In this document: in pieces, positions 54,575 to 64,000 of the stretch
Layout of the letters: the number at the start of each line of letters is the position of its first letter
How positions within the stretch are numbered: position 1 is the stretch's first letter
DNA from: Kordiimonadaceae bacterium UBA4441
GTDB lineage: Bacteria > Pseudomonadota > Alphaproteobacteria > Sphingomonadales > Emcibacteraceae
Direction of reading: 5' to 3'
NCBI GenBank assembly: GCA_002390425.1
Contig: DGPL01000010.1
Coordinates: forward strand, 8,598 to 72,597
DNA: 64,000 bases
Program-made: the position numbers and the translations under genes
The notes under the pieces: generated by a model
The model's input: the letters and a program-made list of their open reading frames with translations, nothing else
Database searches by the model: none
Told to the model about the DNA's origin: nothing

Positions 54575-57120
54575 GACAATAACTGCGGTATCTCACTGTA
54601 TTTGCCTTGCTCTTGAATATCCTCAAATTCAGGTAGTTCTTTTGGCAGTCTACATGTCAATTCTGAACCAATTCCTAAATCGGATTCAACTATCACTTCG
54701 CCACCATGAATTTCAACAAATATCTTCACCAGTGATAACCCTAATCCTGTTCCTTTTCCTTTGGGAACGTTTGATCCCGTATAGAATTTTTCAAAAATTT
54801 CTTCTTTTTCATCCGGCTCTATTCCAATACCGTCATCACGGATGCTTATAAAATAATTTTGTTCATCTTGCCACGTTCTCACATCAATATGGCCAGATTC
54901 AGATGTAAATTTAACCGCATTACTTAAAAGGTTAGAAACAGAATGCTGAATTCGCTTAGGGTCAGCTTTAACGGTCGTTAATTCTGGATCATAATCCACA
55001 TTAAGATGAATATGTTTTTGCTTAACTCTTTCATCAACTTTTCTAATCACATTATCAATCATTTCTGGCAAGTTAAATTCAGACGCTTCAATGGAAAGAC
55101 CACCGGCCTCAATAACAGAAAGGTCAAGAATATCATTAATAAGATCAAGTAAATAATCTGAAGCACTCAGTATATTTCGCATATATTGATGTTGCTGCTC
55201 ATTGAGTGGACCTTGATATTCTTTTTTAAGAAGTTCCGCAAAACCCAAAACACTATTAAGCGGATTTCTAAGTTCATAAGACATATGGGCTAGGAAATCT
55301 GTTTTAATATTTTGGGCTTCTTCTAGGGCTTCGTTGTGCTTTCTTAATGAATATTCAACACGGAAACTATCAGTTACGTCGATAAAAATGAGAAGAACCG
55401 CACCATCTGGCAATGGTACTAATGAATAATTGATCACTTTTTCATTGGTTAGTTTAAATTGTCCTGATGATGCTTCTTTTTTTACTTCTCCCCCAACGAT
55501 CATGGTTTTGAGACCTTCCATGCCGTCAAAATCATGCATGATTTTACCGCACCGATCTAATACATCGTAGGCATGCGGATCCGCTTTTAAGAATTCATTT
55601 GATACTTCCCAAATGTTAGTAAAACCATCATTAAAAAGCTTCAATCGTCCATCAAAGCCAAACACTGCAATACCTTCATTGAGATTATCAAGTGTCTCGC
55701 GCTGCACTGCAATAAGTGTGTTATATGAGCTTTCGAGCGCAAAATAATCCGTCACATCTTCATAGAACACCAGCATTCCACCCATTGGATGGTGCTGCAT
55801 CACTACCCTTAAGGTTTTACCGTCAGGTAAATGCATCATACTTTCAACCGGATCAATGACCTCTTTATAGGCTTCTAATTGACGCTGCTTCCATTCTGGA
55901 AAATTGGCTTGTTCAGGTAACTTTCTGGCTTCTCTTAAGGCTTCTAGAATTTCACTATAACTTGGGTGACTAAACAGTATGCTTTCTGGAAGCCCCCATA
56001 AACGAAGATATGCTTTATTATAATATTCTAATCTCATCTCACTATCAAAAATAGCAACCGCCGTTGAAAATTTATCAGGTGTTTCAGCATAAGATACTGT
56101 ATGATCGGCTAAGTTCCCTCTTGCCTCTTCTAGTTCCGTGATATCTTGAGCATATCCTAATATTGCTTCTTTATTTTCATCGACTTCATAAGGAATATTA
56201 TTAAAGTCCATTGATTTGCGTTCACCACCCAAAACAATAAAATGACTTTCAGATTGTCCCTCACCAGTTATAGATACAGATTCAGCCATACTCCTCAGGC
56301 TTACCCCAAGCGTATTAGTCGTAAGTTCCAAATTTTTATCGATGACATTTTTATATGTTATGCCATCAACCGCATCAACATATGCTTTATTAACCCATTG
56401 AAAATTAAGATCTTTCCCTCTAATCCATATGGGAAAGTTTGTCATATTTAGGGCATTTTCTAAAAGCTTTGCTTTATGTGCTGTGTCGCTTGCTTCAGCT
56501 TCTTGAAAACGCTGTATTTTTTCAGAAACCGTATTATCTTTAAACCATACAATATAGCACTTTGTATTTAATTGGTGATCAATTACGACATCGCCAATAA
56601 TTGACAAATGCATGTTAAATTGAGCAAGTTCTATTTGTTGAGAAAAATTTTTGCCTTCATTAAGCAAGCTTTGAATATTTTCGTCAAATTCATTCTGGTC
56701 ATCTTGCGTAAATCTGGTTTTCAAATCATCCATATCATCGGGCATGGTTTCATCTTCAAACCGAATATTTATGGCTGACTTTAAAATAAGTTCTTTATTA
56801 TCATTCCATAAATAAAAACTTTCTTCACGTGCCAAAATAGCACTTTTAAGAAAGCTTTCATTTTTAGACGCTTGTAAAAATAGTTTTTCGCTTTTTTGAC
56901 GTTTAAGGAGAAGCCAAATTATCAAGAATATTGTCAGTATGAAAAAGACCGATAATCCGATCATAAACTGACCATCATCTGCTAGCTGATTATTATTAAC
57001 CTCAGAAATTTGCGCAAAAGAATGTTCGACCATTAGTAACGAAAAACCAATAACCGATACCCCATTAATTAATAATGACTTAAAGCTAATTTTCCTATCC
57101 CCTTCACGGATAAATATCAA
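54571..57120 (-). CDS. divL: DivL-like PAS-domain histidine kinase with Tyr at the phospho-acceptor site
   Basis: The start is a TTG at 57120 with AGGTAAG upstream. The 849-residue protein has two N-terminal hydrophobic segments (about residues 15-37 and 52-70), three to four PAS-like domains (about 200-590), a DHp domain and an ATPase domain with SNLLSNAVKF, DDGIGIE and GKGTGLGLSLVK. In the H box the sequence is HMSYELRNPLNS: Y615 stands where kinases have the phosphorylated His. Caulobacter DivL has the same His-to-Tyr change and works as an allosteric regulator of CckA in cell-cycle and polarity control. The position next to tsaE and near ahcY also fits. The name is a firm inference, not proof. 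Confidence 0.85.
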   Translation of the reverse strand: MIFIREGDRKISFKSLLINGVSVIGFSLLMVEHSFAQISEVNNNQLADDGQFMIGLSVFFILTIFLIIWLLLKRQKSEKLFLQASKNESFLKSAILAREESFYLWNDNKELILKSAINIRFEDETMPDDMDDLKTRFTQDDQNEFDENIQSLLNEGKNFSQQIELAQFNMHLSIIGDVVIDHQLNTKCYIVWFKDNTVSEKIQRFQEAEASDTAHKAKLLENALNMTNFPIWIRGKDLNFQWVNKAYVDAVDGITYKNVIDKNLELTTNTLGVSLRSMAESVSITGEGQSESHFIVLGGERKSMDFNNIPYEVDENKEAILGYAQDITELEEARGNLADHTVSYAETPDKFSTAVAIFDSEMRLEYYNKAYLRLWGLPESILFSHPSYSEILEALREARKLPEQANFPEWKQRQLEAYKEVIDPVESMMHLPDGKTLRVVMQHHPMGGMLVFYEDVTDYFALESSYNTLIAVQRETLDNLNEGIAVFGFDGRLKLFNDGFTNIWEVSNEFLKADPHAYDVLDRCGKIMHDFDGMEGLKTMIVGGEVKKEASSGQFKLTNEKVINYSLVPLPDGAVLLIFIDVTDSFRVEYSLRKHNEALEEAQNIKTDFLAHMSYELRNPLNSVLGFAELLKKEYQGPLNEQQHQYMRNILSASDYLLDLINDILDLSVIEAGGLSIEASEFNLPEMIDNVIRKVDERVKQKHIHLNVDYDPELTTVKADPKRIQHSVSNLLSNAVKFTSESGHIDVRTWQDEQNYFISIRDDGIGIEPDEKEEIFEKFYTGSNVPKGKGTGLGLSLVKIFVEIHGGEVIVESDLGIGSELTCRLPKELPEFEDIQEQGKYSEIPQLLS

Positions 57121-57162
57121 GCACTTACCTATTACAAAGATAACGACTTTATCCGTAAAAGA

Positions 57163-57200
57163 AAAGCCCGTTCATGGCATTTTACCAATGAACGGGCTTT
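57163..57200 (-). terminator. Terminator of ahcY
   Basis: AAAGCCCGTTCAT and ATGAACGGGCTTT form a perfect 13-bp stem with a 12-base loop, with T-rich sequence after it on the minus strand. It lies 22 bases past the ahcY stop. Confidence 0.9.
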
Positions 57201-57221
57201 AAAATTTTACTTCAAATAAAT

Positions 57222-58517
57222 TTAGTAGCGGTAATGATCAGGCTTAAATGGACCATCAACTGAAACATCAATATATTTTGCCTGTTCTTCGTTCAGCTTT
57301 GTAAGCTGAACACCAAGTTTATCAAGATGAAGTAACGCCACCTTTTCATCCAAATGTTTTGGCAGTACATATACTTTATTTTCGTAGCTATCACCATTAT
57401 TAAATAATTCCATTTGTGCGAGTACTTGGTTTGTGAATGATGCACTCATGACAAAGCTTGGATGCCCCGTTGCACAACCAAGATTAACCAAGCGACCTTT
57501 GGCTAATACGATAAGGCGTTTACCATCCGGGAAAATAACTTCGTCAACTTGTGGCTTCACTTCTTCCCATTTATAATTTTCTAGAGCAGCGATCTGAATT
57601 TCTGAATCAAAATGTCCGATATTACAAACAATGGCTCGGTCCTTCATTTCTCTCATATGATCTATGGTTATCACATCAAAATTACCCGTTGTTGTAACAA
57701 ACACATCACCTCGTGAGGCCGCATTCTCCATTGTTACAACTTCATATCCTTCCATTGAAGCCTGCAGGGCACAAATAGGATCAATTTCTGTAACCAATAC
57801 ACGTGCACCCTGACTACGAAGTGACGCAGCAGAACCTTTACCCACGTCACCATAACCAGCAACCACAGCAACTTTACCAGCAAGCATCACGTCTGTTGCA
57901 CGTTTAATACCGTCCACAAGACTTTCACGACAACCATAAAGATTATCAAATTTTGACTTTGTTACACTATCATTCACATTAATAGCCGGAACCGTTAAGC
58001 GACCTTCTTTTTCCATTTGATAAAGACGAAGAACCCCTGTTGTTGTTTCTTCTGAAATACCGTGGATATCTTCAAGTAATTCCGGGAAGTCATCATAAAT
58101 CATTGCAGTCAAATCACCGCCATCATCCAAAATAACATTTGGACGCCAACCGTCCGGCCCGACGATAGTTTCACGGATACACCAGTTAAATTCTTCTTCA
58201 TTCATTCCTTTCCATGCGAACACAGGTATTTTAGCATCCGCCATCGCCGCAGCGGCATGATCCTGCGTTGAGAAAATATTACATGATGACCAACGCACCT
58301 CTGCACCAAGTGCAATTAATGTTTCCATTAATACGGCCGTTTGAATAGTCATATGGAGGCAGCCAGCTATACGAGCCCCTTTTAAAGGTTGGCCTTTACC
58401 AAATTCTTCACGAAGCGCCATAAGTCCAGGCATTTCAGTTTCAGCAATATTGATTTCACGACGGCCCCATCCGGCACCTGAAATATCGGCTACCTTATAA
58501 TCTGTAAATTCACTCAT
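57222..58517 (-). CDS. ahcY: S-adenosylhomocysteinase
   Basis: The ATG at 58517 follows AGGACAAAAGACC and gives 431 residues ([20 protein letters not shown]); an extension to 58544 is unlikely. The NAD-dependent enzyme splits S-adenosylhomocysteine to adenosine and homocysteine. It has [47 protein letters not shown] [16 protein letters not shown], the NAD motif [16 protein letters not shown] and the closing PFKPDHYRY. No SAH-riboswitch-like structure was seen in the 148-base upstream gap. Confidence 0.97.
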   Translation of the reverse strand: MSEFTDYKVADISGAGWGRREINIAETEMPGLMALREEFGKGQPLKGARIAGCLHMTIQTAVLMETLIALGAEVRWSSCNIFSTQDHAAAAMADAKIPVFAWKGMNEEEFNWCIRETIVGPDGWRPNVILDDGGDLTAMIYDDFPELLEDIHGISEETTTGVLRLYQMEKEGRLTVPAINVNDSVTKSKFDNLYGCRESLVDGIKRATDVMLAGKVAVVAGYGDVGKGSAASLRSQGARVLVTEIDPICALQASMEGYEVVTMENAASRGDVFVTTTGNFDVITIDHMREMKDRAIVCNIGHFDSEIQIAALENYKWEEVKPQVDEVIFPDGKRLIVLAKGRLVNLGCATGHPSFVMSASFTNQVLAQMELFNNGDSYENKVYVLPKHLDEKVALLHLDKLGVQLTKLNEEQAKYIDVSVDGPFKPDHYRY

Positions 58518-58665
58518 AGGTCTTTTGTCCTTAAATTTGATCAATTATTATTGATATTCTTAAAATTAATAAGTCTATACGCTCATATTTAAAAAACATC
58601 AAGCATAAAGAAATCTTTATATATCTATATATTGAAAAAATGTTAAAGAAAGAATATTGAAAGAA

Positions 58666-58953
58666 TTAGCAATCTTCGCCAAATTTATTATCAATGAGCG
58701 ATTCAATAGCATCTAAGGCCTCATCTTTTTGGGCCCCCTCACCTTCGATTTTTATTTGATCACCAATGGCCGCAGCTAACATCATCAATCCCATAATTGA
58801 CGTACCACAGACAGAAGTGCCATCTTTAGAGACCGTAATTTTTGCATCATACTCTGCCATGAGAGTGACAAATTTGGCAGAAGCACGTGCATGTAGGCCA
58901 CGTTTATTTTTAATCGTCAAGATACGACTATTGTCGTCGCTCAAAGCATCCAT
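58666..58953 (-). CDS. ptsH: Phosphocarrier protein HPr (PTS)
   Basis: The 95-residue protein has the phospho-acceptor H21 in KRGLHARASAKFV and the regulatory serine in GTSIMGLMMLAA (S51), which HPr kinase phosphorylates. It belongs to the regulatory PTS of Alphaproteobacteria, without sugar import genes nearby. The stop and start overlap: its ATG at 58953 shares a base with the end of the EIIA gene. Confidence 0.94.
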   Translation of the reverse strand: MDALSDDNSRILTIKNKRGLHARASAKFVTLMAEYDAKITVSKDGTSVCGTSIMGLMMLAAAIGDQIKIEGEGAQKDEALDAIESLIDNKFGEDC

Positions 58954-59357
58954 TAATTTTCACCGGATAAAACATGCGAAGCGATATTAATATACTTCTT
59001 CCCTGATTCTTGAGCGGCACTCACGGCCTCTTCCATAGTGCTATCAATCCGCACACTCGCTAACTTAATTAACATCGGAAGATTAATTCCAGCGATAACT
59101 TCTACATGGGTCGAATCCATAATAGAAATGGCAAGGTTTGATGGGGTTCCTCCAAACATATCCGTTAATAGAATGACGCCACTACCATCATCCACTTCAG
59201 TAACAGCATCAAGAATATCCTGACGGCGCTGCTCCATATCATCGTCAGGTCCAATAGAAATGGCTTGTAAAGCTGACTGCGGGCCAACTACGTGTTCCAT
59301 TGCCGCTATAAATTCTTCAGCTAATCTGCCGTGTGTGACGACTACCATCCCGATCAT
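58953..59357 (-). CDS. PTS EIIA component, mannose family
   Basis: The 134-residue protein is a mannose-type EIIA (EIIA-Man) domain with the phospho-His H9 in MVVVTHGRLAEEF and the DMFGGTPSNLA motif. In Alphaproteobacteria this stand-alone protein receives phosphate from HPr and signals carbon or nitrogen status, with no EIIC permease. It stands in the fixed hprK-rapZ-EIIA-HPr order. Confidence 0.93.
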   Translation of the reverse strand: MIGMVVVTHGRLAEEFIAAMEHVVGPQSALQAISIGPDDDMEQRRQDILDAVTEVDDGSGVILLTDMFGGTPSNLAISIMDSTHVEVIAGINLPMLIKLASVRIDSTMEEAVSAAQESGKKYINIASHVLSGEN

Positions 59358-59446
59358 TGGTAATTCCTTTTATAATATTTTTATTGGGTTAACTATAATA
59401 TGACTTTTAAAGAAGGACAATTCCAATTTATCAGAACGTCAAAAAT

Positions 59447-60334
59447 TTATATTGATAACTCACGATGAAGCAAATTTAGATTATGCTTATTTTCTTTTAA
59501 TAAATGACAAAGCTTTTCAGCCATAAACACTGAACGATGCTTACCACCAGTGCACCCAAAAGCAATTGTAAGATATGATTTACCTTCTTTTTTATATTCA
59601 GGAATAAGCGTAACAATAAGAGACGAAATTTGTTCCCAGCTTTTATCAAAGATGGGATCTTTCATAATATATTCGCCAACCTTTTGATCTTGTCCGGTTT
59701 GTGGTCTTAAGACCTCGTCGTAATGAGGATTGCGTAAAAATCGTACGTCAAAAACTAAATCAGCATCTCTTGGAAGGCCTTTTGGGTATCCAAATGAGCA
59801 TATCGTTATATTTAAGCCTTCATCATGTTTGCGCACAAAATGTTGAGAAAGCATTCTTCTTAAATCGTGAATATTTAGTTCCGATGTATCAAAAACGTAA
59901 TCACTTTCGGCTTTGATAATTTGCATCATTTGTCGTTCACGTATGATGCCATCATTAATGGGGCGGTCTTTTGCTAGCGGATGGCGTCGCCTTGTCTCAG
60001 TAAATCTTGAAGCAAGAATTTCATTACTACTATCAAAATATAATATTGTTAAATCAATATCTACGTTGTCTCTAATCTGATTTAAGACTTGAATTATATT
60101 ATCAGGTTGAAAATTTCGCGTTCTCGCATCTATACCAATAGCGAGTGCAGGATTTTTGTGATCTGGGTCATTCTTTTGCGCCAACTCAATTAAGCTTGGT
60201 AATAAATTAATGGGTAAGTTATCGATAGCCTCATAATCCAAATCTTCTAAAACGGATAAAGCCGTCGATTTACCAGCACCCGACATTCCAGTAATTAGTA
60301 AAACTTTTAAAAACTTATCATTTTTGTTTTCCAT
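59447..60334 (-). CDS. rapZ: RNase adapter protein RapZ
   Basis: The 295-residue protein has a Walker A motif (LLITGMSGAGKSTALSVLE) and the C-terminal domain with SYLTIAFGCTGGKHRSVFMAEKL (read in two parts), which senses glucosamine-6-phosphate in enteric bacteria. It binds RNA and nucleotide and controls amino-sugar metabolism there. It lies 3 bases downstream of hprK, so the PTS genes and rapZ are one operon. Confidence 0.93.
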   Translation of the reverse strand: MENKNDKFLKVLLITGMSGAGKSTALSVLEDLDYEAIDNLPINLLPSLIELAQKNDPDHKNPALAIGIDARTRNFQPDNIIQVLNQIRDNVDIDLTILYFDSSNEILASRFTETRRRHPLAKDRPINDGIIRERQMMQIIKAESDYVFDTSELNIHDLRRMLSQHFVRKHDEGLNITICSFGYPKGLPRDADLVFDVRFLRNPHYDEVLRPQTGQDQKVGEYIMKDPIFDKSWEQISSLIVTLIPEYKKEGKSYLTIAFGCTGGKHRSVFMAEKLCHLLKENKHNLNLLHRELSI

Positions 60335-60337
60335 TAC

Positions 60338-60751
60338 CTATTCCAATTTATCCATTATAAGATTTATTTTAGCAATTGCCGAAGAGCAAAACCCATCAAA
60401 CTTATAAAATGGTATTTTAGCATTACCTTCCTCAAAATAAAGATCTTCCGGTAGCCTATCAATTAAATTTGGCGCTAATAATTCGAGAGCCAAGTCCAAT
60501 TTCATTTCCTCTAAGAAATCGACATTCATTAACCCTACGCCGCGCACTTCAATCATACCGCCAATATTTGGCGCTGTCTTTGCTATTATCAGGTTATTTT
60601 CATTGATAATTTCTACATAATCATCAGACACTAGCGTTCCACCTGCGTCTAACAATCTAATTGCCAAGTCTGATTTACCCGCACCAGATTCGCCAAGAAT
60701 GAGTATTCCTTTTCCTTTATATTCTACACATGATGCATGGTGTAATGTCAT
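60338..60751 (-). CDS. hprK: HPr kinase/phosphorylase, short alphaproteobacterial form
   Basis: The 137-residue protein has only the C-terminal kinase domain of HprK: P-loop GESGAGKSDLAIRLLDAG, the DDYVEI segment and the EVRGVGLMNV motif. Alphaproteobacterial HprK proteins lack the N-terminal domain of Firmicute versions, so the length is normal. It phosphorylates the Ser of HPr and is usually co-encoded with ChvG and ChvI, as here, 9 bases after chvG. Confidence 0.93.
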   Translation of the reverse strand: MTLHHASCVEYKGKGILILGESGAGKSDLAIRLLDAGGTLVSDDYVEIINENNLIIAKTAPNIGGMIEVRGVGLMNVDFLEEMKLDLALELLAPNLIDRLPEDLYFEEGNAKIPFYKFDGFCSSAIAKINLIMDKLE

Positions 60752-60760
60752 TCATATTCC

Positions 60761-62395
60761 CTAATCATCATAAAGTGGTAATAGTACCACGAATTTAGCA
60801 CCAATAACCTTTTCTGATTCATCCATGCGGTTCTCGGCAAAAATCTCGCCACCATGAGCTTCAACAACTTGCTTACATATATTTAACCCAAGTCCAGAAT
60901 GTTTTCCAAATGCTTCCCCCTTAGGTCTTTCAGAATAAAAACGATCAAAGATATTATCCAATTTATCAATGGGAATTCCTACCCCTTCGTCTTTAACAAT
61001 AATTTCAACCATATTGTTGCGTCTTGAAAGTCTTAGCCAAATATTACCGTCCTTCTTAGAAAAGGATATAGCATTATCAAGTAAATTTCGAACCACTTGC
61101 CCCAACTGCCCCTCTAAACCGCGAACCATATAAGGTGCCGGTTTTCCGTCCTTGCCTTTAAAGCGCCTTTTCTTAATGTCTAAAATTAAGTTTGGTAGCG
61201 TATCCTGTTGAGTTGTAAGGTAAATATCTACAAGCGTTTCTAATAATGCCGTCAAATTCACTTGAGCTAATTGCGCATGCGACAATTCTGCATCAAGCCT
61301 AGAAACATCTGAAATATCCGTAATTAAGCGGTCTAATCTTTTTACATCTTCGCCGATAATGGCTCTCAGCTTTTTTATATCGTCTTCTGACTTTGCATAT
61401 TCCATTGTTTCAATTGCACTACGCATACTTGTCAAAGGGTTTTTAAGTTCATGGGCAACATCGGCGGCAAAACTTGCCACAGCATCAATTTGTTTTTCTA
61501 ATATTTCTGTCATGTCTTTTAATGAACGTGACAAATCACCAATTTCATCATTCCTAAATGATAAATCGGGAATGTCTGTTTTGCCACCCAAGCTTATATG
61601 ATCCGCAGAGCGCGCTAATCGCAATACAGGGCGAACAATGGTTTTTGCCAAAAAGAGTGACATCAGCAAAGTAATTAAAAGTGCTGCGCAGAAGAATTGT
61701 ATGATTATTAATCTCACATCCTGGACTGCTGCATATATGTCCCCTGTATCAGCCGAAAGCATCAACGCCCCTAAAACACGTCTAAAACGTTGAACGGGTA
61801 CAGCGACAGTAATTATATTTCGTTCTGCATCTAACCTGCGCATCCTGCTGCTTTCTTCGCCGGCTAATGCATCAAGTAATTCCGGATAATCTTCAGCGGT
61901 TTCATCTTCGACTTCGTGGTATTCTTCAAGTTCATCTCTTTTTTGAATTTTATCAAGGAGTACACCCACTTCCCGATTAATAATTTCCCAGAAATCCTCT
62001 ATACCTAATTCTTTAGGCATTGTGTTTTCAACGATTACCTGATTGATATTCAAATCACGACTGTCGATTAATAAATCATAATTAACCCCAAAATAACGTG
62101 TTCTAATATTAGTAACGCCCACCAGTCTCGTTAAAATATTTTTTGTAGGCTCCAACAAAAGCTCTGTTGAGTCAGGACCACCCGTAGCAGATTCGCCTAG
62201 CGCTCCTGCCATTATATTGGCATCTTTAACGAGTTCTTCAATGCGGGATTGCAAAAGTGTATTTTGCACTTGGTCGATGTATAAGACGCCAACGCCAAGA
62301 AAAATAAGCGCAAAAAGGTTAACCGCCATAATGCGGATTGTCAGCGGCGAAATGATACGCCGCTTTCTTAAGATGTGTTTTTTATTAGCTTTCAC
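60761..62395 (-). CDS. chvG: Envelope-sensing histidine kinase ChvG/ExoS
   Basis: A GTG at 62395 preceded by AGGTATA, 11 bases inside the chvI end, is the likely start; a GTG at 62413 is an alternative adding six residues. The 544-550 residue protein has two membrane segments (about residues 25-45 and 228-250) around a periplasmic domain, a HAMP linker, and a DHp domain with phospho-His in [17 protein letters not shown]. The ATPase domain has [17 protein letters not shown] and [11 protein letters not shown]. ChvG responds to acid and envelope stress in Rhizobiales and Caulobacter. Confidence 0.93.
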   Translation of the reverse strand: MKANKKHILRKRRIISPLTIRIMAVNLFALIFLGVGVLYIDQVQNTLLQSRIEELVKDANIMAGALGESATGGPDSTELLLEPTKNILTRLVGVTNIRTRYFGVNYDLLIDSRDLNINQVIVENTMPKELGIEDFWEIINREVGVLLDKIQKRDELEEYHEVEDETAEDYPELLDALAGEESSRMRRLDAERNIITVAVPVQRFRRVLGALMLSADTGDIYAAVQDVRLIIIQFFCAALLITLLMSLFLAKTIVRPVLRLARSADHISLGGKTDIPDLSFRNDEIGDLSRSLKDMTEILEKQIDAVASFAADVAHELKNPLTSMRSAIETMEYAKSEDDIKKLRAIIGEDVKRLDRLITDISDVSRLDAELSHAQLAQVNLTALLETLVDIYLTTQQDTLPNLILDIKKRRFKGKDGKPAPYMVRGLEGQLGQVVRNLLDNAISFSKKDGNIWLRLSRRNNMVEIIVKDEGVGIPIDKLDNIFDRFYSERPKGEAFGKHSGLGLNICKQVVEAHGGEIFAENRMDESEKVIGAKFVVLLPLYDD

Positions 62396-63089
62396 TATAC
62401 CTATATCCGACACCGTAGAGTGTCTCTATACCGTCGAATTTATCATCAACTTTACGGAATTTTTTTCTTAGACGTTTAATATGGCTATCGATCGTACGAT
62501 CATCAACATAAATATCATCATTATAGGCAACATCCATTAACTGATCACGACTTTTCACATGTCCAGGATGTTGTACAAGCGCCTGCAATATTAGGAATTC
62601 CGTAACCGTTAATTTAACGTCTTTGCCGTCCCAATCACAAATATGACGAACGGGGTCGATTTTTAAGCGCCCCCTAACAACTACTCCACCTTCATCTTCG
62701 TCTTCACTTTCCACTTTTTTGATGGCATCCATCCGGCGTAAGATTGTTTTAATTCGTTCAATTAACAACCGTTGTGAAAATGGTTTTTTAATATAATCGT
62801 CAGCACCCATTTTCAAACCGAGCATCTCATCAATTTCATCATCTTTAGAGGTAAGAAAGATAACGGGCAAAGATTGTTTTTCTCTTAATCTACGCAGTAG
62901 CTCCATACCGTCCATACGCGGCATTTTTATATCTAGTACGGCTAAATCTCCAGGGTTACCACTCATCCCCTCAAGGGCACTTGCACCATCTGTAAACGTT
63001 CTCACATCAAAGCCTTCGCTTTCAAGTGCCATTTTTACAGAGGCCAATATATTCTGATCATCATCTACGAGTGTTATTAGAGCAGCCAT
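62385..63089 (-). CDS. chvI: Response regulator ChvI
   Basis: The 234-residue OmpR-family regulator has a receiver domain with D9-D11 and phospho-acceptor D53 in [11 protein letters not shown], the Thr and Lys signature ([15 protein letters not shown]), and a winged-helix domain ending [21 protein letters not shown]. It is the partner of ChvG, with which its gene overlaps. It heads the minus-strand chvI-chvG-hprK-rapZ-PTS block and diverges from pckA across 248 bases of AT-rich sequence. Confidence 0.95.
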   Translation of the reverse strand: MAALITLVDDDQNILASVKMALESEGFDVRTFTDGASALEGMSGNPGDLAVLDIKMPRMDGMELLRRLREKQSLPVIFLTSKDDEIDEMLGLKMGADDYIKKPFSQRLLIERIKTILRRMDAIKKVESEDEDEGGVVVRGRLKIDPVRHICDWDGKDVKLTVTEFLILQALVQHPGHVKSRDQLMDVAYNDDIYVDDRTIDSHIKRLRKKFRKVDDKFDGIETLYGVGYRYSES

Positions 63090-63337
63090 CTACATTTATC
63101 CTTTTATGAAACGAATCTATTAAACAATATCACAACATTCTTTATCATTTCAAAAAATTTGCGTTACAAAAGTGTCATAAATGTGACATTTTTTTCCTTA
63201 TAAATCAATAGTTTGAAAAAAGTTGTAAAATCAATTTTATTGGACCTAAAAATATCTCTATTAATAATGCCCTTAGAAAGCCAAAGTTAATTAAATGAAT
63301 TATAGTAGAATATCTAATTCAAAAAAAAGGATAGAAA

Positions 63338-64000
63338 ATGAATAACGTTGGGAAGTATTTAAGTAATAACGGCATAGAAAACCAAAACATTAATTCTAAG
63401 AATGATGTTTTTTGGAACTTCGGACCAGAGCTTCTTTATGAACATACAATCAAACAAGGGTTAGGGGTAATGTCAAAAGGCGGTGCCCTTGTTGTTGAAA
63501 CAGGACAGCACACAGGTCGAAGCGCGAATGACAAATATATGGTTGATGAGCCTTCCTCCAGAGACAACATCTGGTGGGGCAAAGTAAATAAAGCCATAAG
63601 CGAAGAAAACTTTAATATTGCTGAAAAACAAATCCTTGCTTATCTCAACGAACGCAATCTATATGTTCAAGACCTTTACGGCGGTACAGACCCCGCTCAC
63701 CGCATTTCAGTGCGTGCTATTTCACCTTCTCCTTGGCACAGCTTATTTATTAGAAACCTTCTTGTAAGACCGGATGTTGCCGATTTAGAAGGGTTCTCAC
63801 CCGATTTCACAATCTTACACGCACCTGAACTTAAGATGGACCCAGAAGAACTCGGCATTAATTCGGAAACACTTGTAACGATTAATATTGCACGTAAATT
63901 GGTTCTTATCGCTGGTACGTCATATGCAGGTGAAATGAAAAAATCTGTATTCTCTATTTTAAATTATCTTCTTCCTGAAAAAGGCATTATGCCGATGCAT
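63338..64000 (+). CDS. pckA: Phosphoenolpyruvate carboxykinase (ATP), N-terminal part, cut by window edge
   Basis: An ATG after AAAAGGAT opens a frame of 221 codons that runs off the window. It encodes the N-terminal half of an ATP-dependent PEPCK: ALVVETGQHTGRSANDKY, IWWGKVNKAI, LYVQDLYGGTDPAHRISVR, SPWHSLFIRNL, FTILHAPELKMDPEELG, ARKLVLIAGTSYAGEMKKS. The Tyr/Gly-rich GTSYAGEMKKSVF segment binds the metal and substrate. It makes PEP from oxaloacetate for gluconeogenesis. In Alphaproteobacteria pckA is commonly divergent from chvI. Confidence 0.95.
   Translation, partial: MNNVGKYLSNNGIENQNINSKNDVFWNFGPELLYEHTIKQGLGVMSKGGALVVETGQHTGRSANDKYMVDEPSSRDNIWWGKVNKAISEENFNIAEKQILAYLNERNLYVQDLYGGTDPAHRISVRAISPSPWHSLFIRNLLVRPDVADLEGFSPDFTILHAPELKMDPEELGINSETLVTINIARKLVLIAGTSYAGEMKKSVFSILNYLLPEKGIMPMH

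Noticed and set aside
58518..58665. SAH riboswitch upstream of ahcY
   Set aside because: The gap is AT-rich and shows no conserved pseudoknot-like GC helices or core motif of the known class.

Overview
The window is chromosomal DNA from a low-GC (roughly 40% by eye), Gram-negative alphaproteobacterium. The assignment rests on gcrA, a chvI-chvG-hprK-rapZ-PTS(IIA/HPr)-ahcY block with divergent pckA, a divL-like gene followed by tsaE, amgK/murU, addB, addA and trxA, the serB/miaA/ilvB/ilvH/ilvC block, and argD-argF-hslO, all gene orders typical of that class. Secreted c-type cytochrome, TonB receptor, Tat substrates and a sodium:alanine symporter suggest an aerobic, probably marine heterotroph. 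The order cannot be fixed from the sequence alone.

Layout. 0-2.1 kb: end-truncated AGCS symporter and an ArsB/NhaD-type transporter (both minus). 2.3-4.7 kb: a SufU/IscU-like scaffold facing a bufferin-type RiPP operon (hvfA precursor, hvfB MNIO enzyme, hvfC partner); hvfC appears broken by a one-base deletion in an A-run. 4.9-8.2 kb: MscS channel, LytS-type kinase, LytTR regulator and a secreted NTF2-like protein in one operon, then a small membrane gene with an in-frame stop. 8.7-14.2 kb: three tandem secreted gamma-glutamyltransferases. 14.3-20.3 kb: gcrA, an orphan ABC-2 permease, argD-argF-hslO and an amidase. 20.5-24.9 kb: a decayed TonB-dependent receptor, a diheme cytochrome with TPR-like C-terminus and a Tat-exported TIM-barrel protein. 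24.9-30.2 kb: an accessory stretch with an IS3 remnant, a second degenerate copy of the 3' end of ilvC, a lipoprotein N-acyl-D-amino-acid deacylase, an ATP-grasp ligase overlapping a secreted Cys-rich repeat protein, two tiny ORFs, a possible structured RNA and a REPIN-like repeat. 30.2-38.1 kb: ilvC-ilvH-ilvB, miaA, serB, a PQQ-type sugar dehydrogenase, an outer-membrane barrel and a peroxiredoxin. 38.3-45.5 kb: six tandem paralogous aminotransferases of HisC fold, each with its own twin-arginine signal. 45.6-64 kb: the conserved trxA/addAB/cell-wall-recycling/divL/ahcY/PTS/ChvGI block and the start of pckA.

Themes. The two local paralogue expansions (three GGTs and six Tat-exported PLP aminotransferases), with the lipoprotein deacylase and the alanine symporter, point to unusually heavy processing of peptides and amino acids outside the cytoplasm; this link is inference. 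The strongest candidates for something undescribed are the periplasmic aminotransferase array, the ATP-grasp/Cys-repeat pair in a segment bracketed by directly repeated ilvC 3' sequence, and a possible structured RNA at 29.9 kb. Other notable points are a fused AmgK-MurU protein and a DivL-like kinase with Tyr at the phospho-acceptor position. No tRNA, rRNA or CRISPR was seen.
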